Below are positions 1 to 6,795 of a DNA stretch of 13,771 nucleotides, in pieces. How positions within the stretch are numbered: the first letter of the stretch is position 1; each line of letters begins with the position of its first letter. The DNA lies in contig DFWB01000245.1 of NCBI GenBank assembly GCA_002380675.1, positions 469 through 14,239 of the forward strand, written 5' to 3'. The position numbers were made by a program, and so were the translations under genes. A model generated the notes under the pieces. That model was not told where the DNA came from. It worked only from the letters and a program-made list of their open reading frames with translations, and searched no databases. Source of the stretch: Akkermansiaceae bacterium UBA4145. Its GTDB lineage: Bacteria; Verrucomicrobiota; Verrucomicrobiia; Verrucomicrobiales; Akkermansiaceae.

Positions 1-413
1 TTCTCTCCTACTACAGAACCCATAGACCCGGCAAAAAACCGGAAGTCCATGACGGCCAAGGCAGCAGGATGGCGTCCGATATTGACGCGCCCCGTGACCA
101 CGGCATCCTTCATCCCTGTCTTATTCTTGAGAGTGGTAATCTTATCTGCGTATTTGTCAAAACTGAGAGGATTGGTGGACTCCAAGGATTCTTCTGTCTC
201 GACGAAGCTATCCGGGTCGGCCAGCAGGCTGATGCGGTCCTGTGCGCTCATCAGGAAGTGATGATTGCAATGGGGGCAGACCTGATAACTCTGCTTGAGA
301 TCCAAGGTGTGAATCAGTTCCCCGCAGTCCGGGCACTTGGTCCAGAGGTCATCCGGAACCGTATCCTTCTTCTTGTTGCCTCTACGGAGTTTTGGCTTGT
401 CAAAGATACCCAT
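1..413 (-). CDS. accD: Acetyl-CoA carboxylase carboxyltransferase subunit beta (5' part, cut by window edge)
   Basis: The first 137 codons of AccD are present; the rest lies beyond the left edge. AccD pairs with AccA to move the carboxyl group from carboxybiotin on AccB to acetyl-CoA, giving malonyl-CoA for fatty acid synthesis in the cytoplasm. The visible protein begins MGIFDKPKLR and has the diagnostic N-terminal zinc ribbon (C27, C30, C46, C49; CPDC and CPHC). It reaches the conserved start of the carboxyltransferase fold, MDFRFFAGSMGSVVGE (122-137). The ATG at 413 gives the usual AccD N-terminus. No strong Shine-Dalgarno is visible ahead of it. It lies 98 bp downstream of comF on the same strand, so it may be co-transcribed or have its own promoter in that gap. 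Family assignment is firm from the zinc ribbon and GGS/AGSMGSVVGE-type motif. Confidence 0.96.
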   Translation of the reverse strand, partial: MGIFDKPKLRRGNKKKDTVPDDLWTKCPDCGELIHTLDLKQSYQVCPHCNHHFLMSAQDRISLLADPDSFVETEESLESTNPLSFDKYADKITTLKNKTGMKDAVVTGRVNIGRHPAALAVMDFRFFAGSMGSVVGE

Positions 414-441
414 GGCTCAGAGCGCGATGGTTGAGGGGACG

Positions 442-466
442 TGCGAAGGGGCTGGTGTTTTTCGCA
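442..466. repeat. Inverted repeat TGCGAA/TTCGCA in the comF-accD gap
   Basis: Perfect 6-bp arms at 442-447 and 461-466 are separated by 13 bases. The repeat lies about 30 bp upstream of the accD start. It could be an operator or an mRNA hairpin, but arms this short can occur by chance and it does not match a regulator site I know. Confidence 0.2.
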
Positions 467-511
467 GGGAGTGGGAGGCGCGCGGGGAGAGATTCTTGTT
501 GGAGGAGGACC

Positions 512-1321
512 TTATCCTCGCAAAACAGTCAGGACAACCACCTTTTCCGCACCCCCTTCCTCCTTTAATACCCGGGCGCATTCCTCTGCTGTGGAGCCTG
601 TTGTGAATACGTCATCAATTAGAAGGACAGGTCTATCCCGTGTGGTTTCAAGGCGTCGTTCCCGGGGGCTTAGTTGAAATGCACCTTGGAGATTCGCAAG
701 GCGGTGTCCACGGTCCAGAAGAGCTTGTTGGCTGGTATTCCGAGTTCTTCTCAAAGCCTTTTGACAGCTGAGGTTGCATTGCTGCGCCAGTGTTTTCGCG
801 ATTTCGTAGGATTGATTAAACCATCGCCACCTTTCGCGTCTCCAATGTAGAGGCACAGGAACAACAACCCAGGGAGGGTTTTTCTGAACGGAGAGACGCG
901 GATCGTTCCAAAGCTCTTTCATGAGCAGTGCGAGTTCGCGGTGGAGATGGATTTGCCTGCCATACTTGTAGGCGTGCATGATCTCGTTGGCTGGGCCCTC
1001 AGCGCTGGTCACAGAACGCGCAAAGTCGAAAAAAGAATCCGCCCCTCGGCAATGGGTGCACACTACATCCTCTGGGACGAGGCCCTCGATATTCTCGCCG
1101 CATTTCATGCAGTAGGGTTGTTCGATCCGTGGAAGGTCTTCACAGCATGACTGACACAGGTAACGCCCCTTCTTTAAGGGAACACGACATAGTAGACAGG
1201 AAGGGGGATAGAGGAAGTCCAGCCACCGTGCGAGAAGGCTTCGCAGGGAATTCGATTGAGAGAGAGCGTTGCCGGATGCGGGTAGATTCGGCCGTTCAGG
1301 ATGAGATTCCCGATCAGTCAT
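512..1321 (-). CDS. comF: ComF family phosphoribosyltransferase-like protein
   Basis: A 269-residue protein with the complete ComF layout. The N-terminal double zinc finger has Cys pairs at 42/45 and 56/59 (CLLC, CQSC) and 71/74 and 88/91 (CMKC, CTHC). The family signature RTRNTSQQALLDRGHR lies at 192-207 and continues into NLQGAF. The PRPP-binding loop of type I phosphoribosyltransferases is VLLIDDVFTTGST (232-244). ComF proteins are cytoplasmic and are needed for DNA uptake in competent species; many non-competent bacteria carry them with an undefined role (sometimes called GntX/ComFC). The ATG at 1321 overlaps the stop of the upstream protease gene by 8 bp, which suggests translational coupling. 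The first 25 or so residues look unstructured, so a later start cannot be excluded, though no in-frame ATG occurs before the zinc finger. Confidence 0.92.
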   Translation of the reverse strand: MTDRESHPERPNLPASGNALSQSNSLRSLLARWLDFLYPPSCLLCRVPLKKGRYLCQSCCEDLPRIEQPYCMKCGENIEGLVPEDVVCTHCRGADSFFDFARSVTSAEGPANEIMHAYKYGRQIHLHRELALLMKELWNDPRLSVQKNPPWVVVPVPLHWRRERWRWFNQSYEIAKTLAQQCNLSCQKALRRTRNTSQQALLDRGHRLANLQGAFQLSPRERRLETTRDRPVLLIDDVFTTGSTAEECARVLKEEGGAEKVVVLTVLRG

Positions 1322-2396
1322 CCGGGTTGGAACTCTTCTGGGGGGGAGTGATGCCTCGGGACGGGAAGATTCTTACAAAAAGAATTACCAGTAGGGCAGT
1401 AAGAGCCAAAGTCCCCATTGGGATCAGACCCTCTTTAAGATTGGATCCTACCAGATAGGAGAGGGTGTCATCCTGCTGGGGCACGCGAAGGGAGATCTTC
1501 TTGAAGGACACGTAGGCGAAAATCCAGCCAGTGTGGAGGCCGATTGGAAGCCAGAGCGAAGCCGTCGCATAGCGGGCGTAGGCAAGAATCAGGCCGATCG
1601 CCGTAAGAGAAACGAATTCAAACAGTACGAGCTCAAAATTCTGGAATCGCATGAGAATAGCCTGAAGCAATTGGAAGCCGGAATATTGATTTCGTGGGTC
1701 GATGTAGACCGCTCCCTCCGAGAGAGGTGCTCCCTGGATAAATACTGCAATATTGCTGGGAGGCTGGAGAAAGTGCAGCGCTGAAAAAAGAAGGGAGACC
1801 AGAATGATGGCCGTTGCGGGGCGAAAGGTGCGGAGACAGATGCCTAGAAACATGCCTCGGAAGATGATCTCTTCTACCAGAGAGGCCGAGATAGACGGTC
1901 CTAGTGCTTTTTTCCAAGCGAGGTCCCACGGCACGGGGTCCTTGAGGGAGAACCATCCCATGGATACCAGAAGCCATCCAGTGCCATAGAGAAGGCCGGC
2001 GGCAAGGAGGAACCCGGCCAGAAGCTGCAGCGGTCCCCACCGGGAATGACGCAGGGGTTGCCCTCCCGAACGAGCTACCACGTGGGAGGGAAGGTAGGCC
2101 GCCCATGGTGATTCCCTGAGAGGCGCGGGGTTATTGCGTAGTCGCAGCGAGAAAATCAGCGGGGGCAACAGGAGCAGAGATGCAATAAGAAGGCAGCGTT
2201 TGAAGTATTTCGGTAGTTCCGCGCGCCTCGCATGTTCCCCTACATAGTCAACTATCCGGTTGTAACTTTTTTCCTCGGTTATCTCGCCGAGCAGGGTTCC
2301 GGCATTGTAGAGCCAAGGTGTGAGAAGGGCCGCGAGGAGAAAGCAGGAAACGAGATACAGTATGAGCTTAGAGGCGTCACTGCGGATAATTCTCAT
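1314..2396 (-). CDS. CPBP family intramembrane glutamic endopeptidase
   Basis: A multi-pass membrane protein with the CPBP (CAAX protease / Abi, PF02517) core. Numbered from the ATG at 2396 (360 residues), motif 1 is VEEIIFRGMF with the catalytic-type glutamates E175 and E176 and R180. Motif 2 is FSALHF with H208, and motif 3 is GLHTGWIF with H288. Several hydrophobic helices are evident: near 12-32, 70-85, 122-146, 195-210, 255-275 and 328-342. A GTG at 2420 would add eight residues (MSPTDRYG). I prefer the ATG because it directly precedes the conserved-looking start MRIIRSDASKLI, but neither start has a strong ribosome site. Bacterial CPBP proteins process prenylated or signal-type peptides or confer bacteriocin self-immunity; the substrate here is unknown. 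It is the first gene of a CPBP-comF-accD run. Confidence 0.88.
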   Translation of the reverse strand: MRIIRSDASKLILYLVSCFLLAALLTPWLYNAGTLLGEITEEKSYNRIVDYVGEHARRAELPKYFKRCLLIASLLLLPPLIFSLRLRNNPAPLRESPWAAYLPSHVVARSGGQPLRHSRWGPLQLLAGFLLAAGLLYGTGWLLVSMGWFSLKDPVPWDLAWKKALGPSISASLVEEIIFRGMFLGICLRTFRPATAIILVSLLFSALHFLQPPSNIAVFIQGAPLSEGAVYIDPRNQYSGFQLLQAILMRFQNFELVLFEFVSLTAIGLILAYARYATASLWLPIGLHTGWIFAYVSFKKISLRVPQQDDTLSYLVGSNLKEGLIPMGTLALTALLVILFVRIFPSRGITPPQKSSNPDD

Positions 2397-2406
2397 TCCA
2401 TAGCGA

Positions 2407-2434
2407 TCTGTAGGGCTCACCGGTAAAATGTCAA
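2407..2434 (-). promoter_or_regulatory. Possible promoter for the CPBP-comF(-accD) run
   Basis: On the minus strand a perfect -35 hexamer TTGACA (2434-2429) is followed after 16 bases by TACAGA (2412-2407), which matches the -10 consensus at only three positions. It lies in the short divergent gap ahead of the protease gene. If real, transcripts would begin near 2400, just ahead of the ATG at 2396, which would rule out the GTG start at 2420. The leader would be almost absent. Treat as tentative. Confidence 0.25.
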
Positions 2435-2510
2435 ATTGTGTTTGTTCTTGGGATTTTGGAACTTGTCCGTATGGGAAGGGCGTGCAGCGACACTCATGGC
2501 GACAAAGGAC

Positions 2511-2515
2511 GGAGG
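2511..2515 (+). promoter_or_regulatory. Shine-Dalgarno GGAGG that fixes the start of the 78-residue gene
   Basis: GGAGG is followed by AAGGA and then GTG at 2521, giving good spacing. This is the main reason to start the small gene at GTG 2521 rather than at the upstream ATG at 2428, which has no comparable ribosome site. Confidence 0.5.
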
Positions 2516-2520
2516 AAGGA

Positions 2521-2757
2521 GTGCGTTTTTTTCGGGCCTCTCATCACTCCTCTACCTGGCAGCTGCATTCTCAGTTGAAAGGGGATGAAGAATGGCAGGA
2601 GCACCGGCCGATCGGCAGGGAAGAGTGGGAGGCGCTGCGTGAAGTTCTGTGGCGTAAATATCAGCGGGGGCGTTGTCCGTGGGAGTTGATCAATAAAATT
2701 GACAAGAAACTGGAGGATATGGCGGATGAGGGAGGAGAGGGAAAGGAGGCGCTTTGA
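2521..2757 (+). CDS. Small Trp-rich charged protein, unknown function, coupled to bioA
   Basis: A 78-residue open frame starting at GTG 2521. I do not recognise a family. The protein is cytoplasmic in character, with no signal or membrane segment. It is rich in charged residues and has five tryptophans (W13, W25, W36, W44, W54). The stretch from about 32 to 70 (REEWEALREVLWRKYQRG, then PWELINKIDKKLEDM) looks amphipathic and helical, ending in a Glu/Gly-rich tail. The stop TGA (2755-2757) overlaps the bioA start TTG (2754-2756) as TTGA, a classic translational-coupling arrangement. The frame is also open upstream to ATG 2428 (109 residues), but that N-terminal part looks non-coding. A regulatory or accessory role for bioA would be inference only. 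Confidence 0.6.
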   Translation: MRFFRASHHSSTWQLHSQLKGDEEWQEHRPIGREEWEALREVLWRKYQRGRCPWELINKIDKKLEDMADEGGEGKEAL

Positions 2758-4037
2758 CAGAGCCCGGAGACAATTGGAGCGCATGGGACCGCCAACATTG
2801 CTGGCACCCTTTTACTCAGCATGCGGGATGGGCGAGCGAAGGCGAAGAGCTCATTCTTGTCAGAGGAGAAGGCCCGTGGCTGTTTGATGCGGAGGGGAGA
2901 CGTTACTTTGATGGCAACTCAAGTATCTGGACGAATATTCATGGGCATCGACATCCCCGTATCGATGCGGCCCTGAGGACGCAGCTCGATGAGGTAGCCC
3001 ATACCTCGTTCCTTGGATTCGGCAACCCCCGGGCGGCGGAACTGGCGAAGAGGCTGACGGCGTTTTTTCCTTCCGGCAGCTTGGAGCGCGTCTTTTTTTC
3101 TGATGATGGGTCAACCGCAGTAGAAGTCGCAGTGAAAATGGCAATCCAGTTTCGGCAGCAATCTGGTGAGCAGGAGCGCGTGGGATTTATCGCCTTCGAG
3201 AATGCGTATCATGGGGACACCATGGGAGCGGCATCGCTGGGAGGGGTATCGTTTTTTTTCGATCGTTTCCGTAGCTTTGGGTTTCGTGCCACGAGGGTGA
3301 CTTCCCTTGCAGATCTACGTGCTCTCCCGGCTGAGGAAGTGGCCCGGGCCGCAGCAATCGTCCTGGAGCCTCTCATCCAGGGAGTGAACGAAATGAGGCC
3401 GTGGCCAGCGGGGCAACTGGCAGAAATCCGTTCCTGGTGTGACAGGCATGGGGTGCACCTGATTCTCGACGAGGTCATGACGGGCTTTGGGCGCACCGGG
3501 ACCATGTTTGCCTGTCAGCAGGAAAAGGTGATTCCGGACTTTCTCTGCCTGGCCAAAGGCCTTACCGGAGGATACCTTCCCCTTGCTGCAACCCTGACGA
3601 CAGGTCGGGTTTTCGATGCATTTCTTGGGGGCCGGGAGCGCACACTCAACTACGGACACAGTTATACTGCGAATCAGCTTGGTTGCGCGGCGGCTCTTGC
3701 GAGTCTGAGGGTCTTCGAGGAAGACCGCGTGCTGGAGAAGCTTCCTGCACGGGTGGAGGCCCTCGCGCAGGGGTTGAGAGCCATTACGCATTCTTCCGTT
3801 CACGAGGTGCGCCAATGCGGGCTCATTGCCGGGCTCGAGTTGCGGCAGGAGAGTGGAAAACGCTTTTCTGCCGGGGAGCGGATGGGAGAGCGGGTCTGTA
3901 GCGCCGCTCGTGCCCACGGGTTACTTACCCGTCCGATCAAAGATACCATTGTCATGATGCCGCCCCTGTGTAGTACGGAGGCAGAGATTGCCGAGGCCTG
4001 CGCGGCGCTGGGCAGGGCCGTAAAAGAGGTGGGATAA
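2754..4037 (+). CDS. bioA: Adenosylmethionine--8-amino-7-oxononanoate aminotransferase
   Basis: BioA transfers the amino group of S-adenosylmethionine to 7-keto-8-aminopelargonate (KAPA) to make DAPA in biotin synthesis, using PLP. This 427-residue protein is of normal family length. The N-terminal WDRQHCWHPFTQ (11-22) is the BioA-type substrate-site start. PLP and catalytic landmarks are DDGSTAVE (117-124, phosphate contact), Y152 in AYHGDT, D239 in LILDEVMTGFGRTG, the aldimine lysine K268 in FLCLAKGLTGGY, and YGHSYTANQLGCAA (300-313). The start is TTG 2754, supported by GGAGG at 2745-2749 and because the next in-frame ATG falls well inside the conserved region. A 4-bp overlap joins it to the small upstream gene. 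No other bio gene is in view. The family could be confused with other class III aminotransferases, but the WHPFTQ and GHSYTANQLG motifs favour BioA. Confidence 0.93.
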   Translation: MTEPGDNWSAWDRQHCWHPFTQHAGWASEGEELILVRGEGPWLFDAEGRRYFDGNSSIWTNIHGHRHPRIDAALRTQLDEVAHTSFLGFGNPRAAELAKRLTAFFPSGSLERVFFSDDGSTAVEVAVKMAIQFRQQSGEQERVGFIAFENAYHGDTMGAASLGGVSFFFDRFRSFGFRATRVTSLADLRALPAEEVARAAAIVLEPLIQGVNEMRPWPAGQLAEIRSWCDRHGVHLILDEVMTGFGRTGTMFACQQEKVIPDFLCLAKGLTGGYLPLAATLTTGRVFDAFLGGRERTLNYGHSYTANQLGCAAALASLRVFEEDRVLEKLPARVEALAQGLRAITHSSVHEVRQCGLIAGLELRQESGKRFSAGERMGERVCSAARAHGLLTRPIKDTIVMMPPLCSTEAEIAEACAALGRAVKEVG

Positions 4038-4062
4038 TGAGGGCCCTCGCGAGCTGAGAAAC

Positions 4063-5937
4063 CTATCTGATGATCACCTTCAAGGCCGACAGAGAGCCAT
4101 TTATACGGCTCCGGGGGGCACCAGGGTCTACCGGATTTGCATCATCATGCCCGATGCAGAGACTCTCCTGAGGGTGCCTGCTCAGGAGGCCGGGCGATTT
4201 TACTTCAACTGATTGTCCACCAACCCGGATGGAGAGCGTTTCTCCGCTTAGGGAGGCGAGGATCTTCATTTTGTCTCCGGGTGAGGGAAAGGTGACCTTC
4301 TGGAAGACGGGGGTGCCGCCGCGAATGGAAAAAAAGAGGCGGTCATCCTTGGCGTAGAGGACGTAACCCACCGCGGAGCCTCCATGGGCCAGGATCACAC
4401 CATTGGGGTTTTGGCCCGACTCGATCTCAACGGTAGCCTGAATAGAGAAGGGTTTGCCGGCCATATCAGGGAGCGAGGAGCTGGCGTAGGTATCGCCCAT
4501 TTTCACCTTGTCCCAGCTGATGGGGTTGATGGTCTTCCTTGCTTTTCTGGCAGGTTGCTTGCGGCTGGTAGGATAAAGAGTTACCGGGTTTGACACCGTG
4601 CCCGCTGGTCGTTTGTTAGCGGAAATTTCGGTGGTGATCTGATCCGCCAGTGTTTCCAGTTTCTCCACAATGTCGGGGTTCTCCTCCGCGAGGTCGGTCA
4701 TTTCTCCTATTTCGGTTTCCAGATTATAGAGGCGCCTCCCCGTGGCCAGGTCCGGATCGCGCTGGCGAATTCCCATGCCGAGAGATTGAGCCGTGAGTGC
4801 TAGTTTCCATGGCCCCTGCCGGATCGCCTGCAATCTCGAGCCTTGAAAATAATGCCAGGTATCCCGTGGGGAGGCCTCGGTTTTGCCGAGCATCCATGCC
4901 GAGAGGTCCATGCCATCAATCTTAATGTCTTTTTTAACCTCGCCGCCAGCCAGGGAAACAAAAGTGGGGAGCACATCAGTAGTACCAGCGATGCCGGCAG
5001 ATTCAGTGCCGGGAGCAATGGTTCCGGGCCACCAGACGATGGTGGGTTCCCGCACACCTCCCTCCAGGGTGCACCCTTTGCTGCCGCGCAAGGGGCCGGA
5101 TACCCCGCCGGCCTTACCCTTGGAAGCCCATGGGCCGTTATCGCTGGTAAAGAGAACAAGGGTGTTTTTTGCGACCTTCAGCCGTTCCAAGGTGTTGAGC
5201 ACTTGCCCGACGCTCCAGTCGACTTCCTCCACCCAGTCGCCGTAGGTGCCATTTCTTGATTTCCCGGAAAAATCAGGATGGGGATAGAGCGGCACATGCA
5301 TGGCAGTGTGGGGGAGGTAGAGGAAAAAGTTCCTGCCCTGCTTGTGACTGGCCTCCATGAATTTCACGGCCTCCGCGGTGTATTCGCGAGTGACGCGGCG
5401 CTGGCCTTCATCCTCGAGGAGTTCCGCGACCTTTTCGTCCCGCATCAAAGGATGAACGCGCTTGCCATTCGCGGTGGCGGTGCGGCCCATGTCATTGGAG
5501 TAGGGAATACCAAAGTAGCCGTCGAAGCCGTGGCGCGTGGGCAAGAATTCCCGTTGATCTCCAAGATGCCACTTGCCCACACACATGGTAGCGTAGCCGA
5601 GTTCCTTGAGGTAGTCGGCTACGGTGTGCTCCTCCGGGTTGAGCCCGTTGCGGCCAGCCGGAAAAAATACGCCGGGCACGCCCACTCGGGGCGCGTAACA
5701 GCCGGTCATTAATTGTGCGCGCGAGGCCGAGCACACCGGGGCGGCGTAGAAACTGGTGAGCTTGCGGCCCTCCTTGGCCATGCGGTCGAGGTTTGGTGTG
5801 CGGTTGAGCTTGGAGCCGAAGGGGCCAATGTCGCCATAGCCCATGTCATCGATGAAGATGAGGACGAGGTTGGGGGTTTCCTGCGCGGAGAGGCAAAAGG
5901 GGAATAGTGCGAGGAAGAGAATAAAAAAGTGCTTCAT
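4063..5937 (-). CDS. Secreted sulfatase (alkaline phosphatase superfamily) with C-terminal lectin-like domain
   Basis: A 624-residue exported sulfatase of the arylsulfatase A type. It has a signal peptide at 1-18 (cleavage likely after LSA). Metal and active-site landmarks are D30-D31 (IFIDDMGYGD); C69 in PVCSASRAQLMTG, the cysteine turned into formylglycine; K122 and H124 in VGKWHLGD; H210; D266-N267 in TSDNGPW; and K287. The maturation motif is CxAxR rather than the commoner CxPxR. After the catalytic and C-terminal sulfatase subdomains (to about 445), a basic linker (458-468) leads to about 150 extra residues (470-624). These are beta-rich and resemble the concanavalin-A/LamG-like tails seen on verrucomicrobial and planctomycete sulfatases, probably for glycan contact. 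The likely role is removing sulfate from polysaccharides in the periplasm or outside the cell; the substrate cannot be read from the sequence. It starts 5 bp after murI, as last gene of a three-gene run. Confidence 0.93.
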   Translation of the reverse strand: MKHFFILFLALFPFCLSAQETPNLVLIFIDDMGYGDIGPFGSKLNRTPNLDRMAKEGRKLTSFYAAPVCSASRAQLMTGCYAPRVGVPGVFFPAGRNGLNPEEHTVADYLKELGYATMCVGKWHLGDQREFLPTRHGFDGYFGIPYSNDMGRTATANGKRVHPLMRDEKVAELLEDEGQRRVTREYTAEAVKFMEASHKQGRNFFLYLPHTAMHVPLYPHPDFSGKSRNGTYGDWVEEVDWSVGQVLNTLERLKVAKNTLVLFTSDNGPWASKGKAGGVSGPLRGSKGCTLEGGVREPTIVWWPGTIAPGTESAGIAGTTDVLPTFVSLAGGEVKKDIKIDGMDLSAWMLGKTEASPRDTWHYFQGSRLQAIRQGPWKLALTAQSLGMGIRQRDPDLATGRRLYNLETEIGEMTDLAEENPDIVEKLETLADQITTEISANKRPAGTVSNPVTLYPTSRKQPARKARKTINPISWDKVKMGDTYASSSLPDMAGKPFSIQATVEIESGQNPNGVILAHGGSAVGYVLYAKDDRLFFSIRGGTPVFQKVTFPSPGDKMKILASLSGETLSIRVGGQSVEVKSPGLLSRHPQESLCIGHDDANPVDPGAPRSRINGSLSALKVIIR

Positions 5938-5942
5938 GCGCT

Positions 5943-6773
5943 TTAAGAGCGGGACGCTCGGATTTCTGGAGCTGCGAGTTCGGAGAGGCCGATCTTTTTT
6001 GTTTCCGTGATACGCACCCCGAGACGACGTGAAACGATTCCGAGAGAGCGGTCTGCGTCGTCGGTAAGGAGAATAGAGAGAGAGCCTTCACGGTTGGGTT
6101 CGTTGCGGGCATTGCGCTGATCCAGATTCTTAGCAAGGGCAAGGGCGGTGGCGGTGGGGGTATCTGCTACGGGTTTTTCAAAGACTCTGGAAATCTGTTC
6201 CGCCAGCAGGGGATAGTGGGTGCAACCTAGAATGAGGGAGTCGCATTCGCTAAGGCGGGAGGGACGGACGTAGTGCTGCAGCACCTCAAGGGTGAAAGGC
6301 TCATCCATGCAGCCCTCCTCGATCAGGGGAACCAAGAGGGGAGTAGCAACCGATATTACCTCAGTATCGGGCTGGATTTGCTGGATGGCATTTTGGTAGG
6401 CGCCACTCGTAATGGTAGCGCGGGTGGCGATGACCCCGATGGGCCCCGATTCGTTGAGTTCCACCGCGGCCCCGGCACCGGGCACGATTACTCCGGAGAC
6501 TGGGAGAGAGGTCTGGGCCGCCACGATCTCCAGGGCGACTGCGGAAGCTGTGTTACAGGCGATAAGAATCTCCTTCACTCCAGTGTCCTCAAGGTAAGTC
6601 GCGATCTGGGTCGCGTAGTCGATGACCGTGCCGGGACTCCGAGAGCCGTAGGGCACCCGGGCGGTATCGCCAACATAGACAAGATCTTCGTTGGGGAGGT
6701 GCTTCTGGATGGCGTTGACGACGGTGAGACCGCCGATGCCTGAGTCAAATACGCCAATGGGAAGGGAGTTCAT
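5943..6773 (-). CDS. murI: Glutamate racemase
   Basis: MurI interconverts L- and D-glutamate to supply D-Glu for peptidoglycan, in the cytoplasm and without cofactor. The protein has 276 residues, the usual length. Both catalytic cysteines are present: C73 in LIACNTASA and C184 in LGCTHYPLL, followed by H186. D10-S11 in GVFDSGIGGLTV and the YVGDTARVPYG loop (33-43) are also intact. It sits 17 bp downstream of a secreted DUF1080 gene and 5 bp upstream of a secreted sulfatase on the same strand, so it is very likely co-transcribed with them. This is an unexpected setting for a core wall-precursor gene. The ATG at 6773 has no strong ribosome site; translation may depend on coupling to the preceding gene. 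Confidence 0.96.
   Translation of the reverse strand: MNSLPIGVFDSGIGGLTVVNAIQKHLPNEDLVYVGDTARVPYGSRSPGTVIDYATQIATYLEDTGVKEILIACNTASAVALEIVAAQTSLPVSGVIVPGAGAAVELNESGPIGVIATRATITSGAYQNAIQQIQPDTEVISVATPLLVPLIEEGCMDEPFTLEVLQHYVRPSRLSECDSLILGCTHYPLLAEQISRVFEKPVADTPTATALALAKNLDQRNARNEPNREGSLSILLTDDADRSLGIVSRRLGVRITETKKIGLSELAAPEIRASRS
5947..5959. repeat. Small hairpin at the murI-sulfatase junction
   Basis: GAGCG and CGCTC form a perfect 5-bp stem with a 3-base loop, just inside the murI stop codon and 10 bp from the sulfatase start. There is no T-run, so it is not a normal terminator; it might affect coupling or mRNA processing. It could be chance. Confidence 0.25.
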
Positions 6774-6782
6774 GAGAGAGAT

Positions 6783-6795
6783 GGTAGGGGCTACC
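6783..6795. repeat. Small hairpin at the DUF1080-murI junction
   Basis: GGTAG and CTACC form a perfect 5-bp stem with a 3-base loop that includes the stop codon of the upstream DUF1080 gene, 9 bp ahead of the murI start. It resembles the hairpin at the next junction in size and placement but not in sequence. No T-run follows. Confidence 0.25.

Noticed and set aside
2428..2520. ATG at 2428 as start of the small gene before bioA (109 residues)
   Set aside because: No ribosome site precedes it and the extra residues look unstructured; GTG 2521 has a strong GGAGG at good spacing.
3315..3917. Minus-strand 200-codon open frame
   Set aside because: It lies antisense within bioA, whose PLP motifs are all intact; the product has no recognisable domain.
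4038..4062. Bidirectional terminator between bioA and the sulfatase
   Set aside because: Only 25 bp separate the converging stops; CTCGCGAG is palindromic but has no useful loop or T-run.
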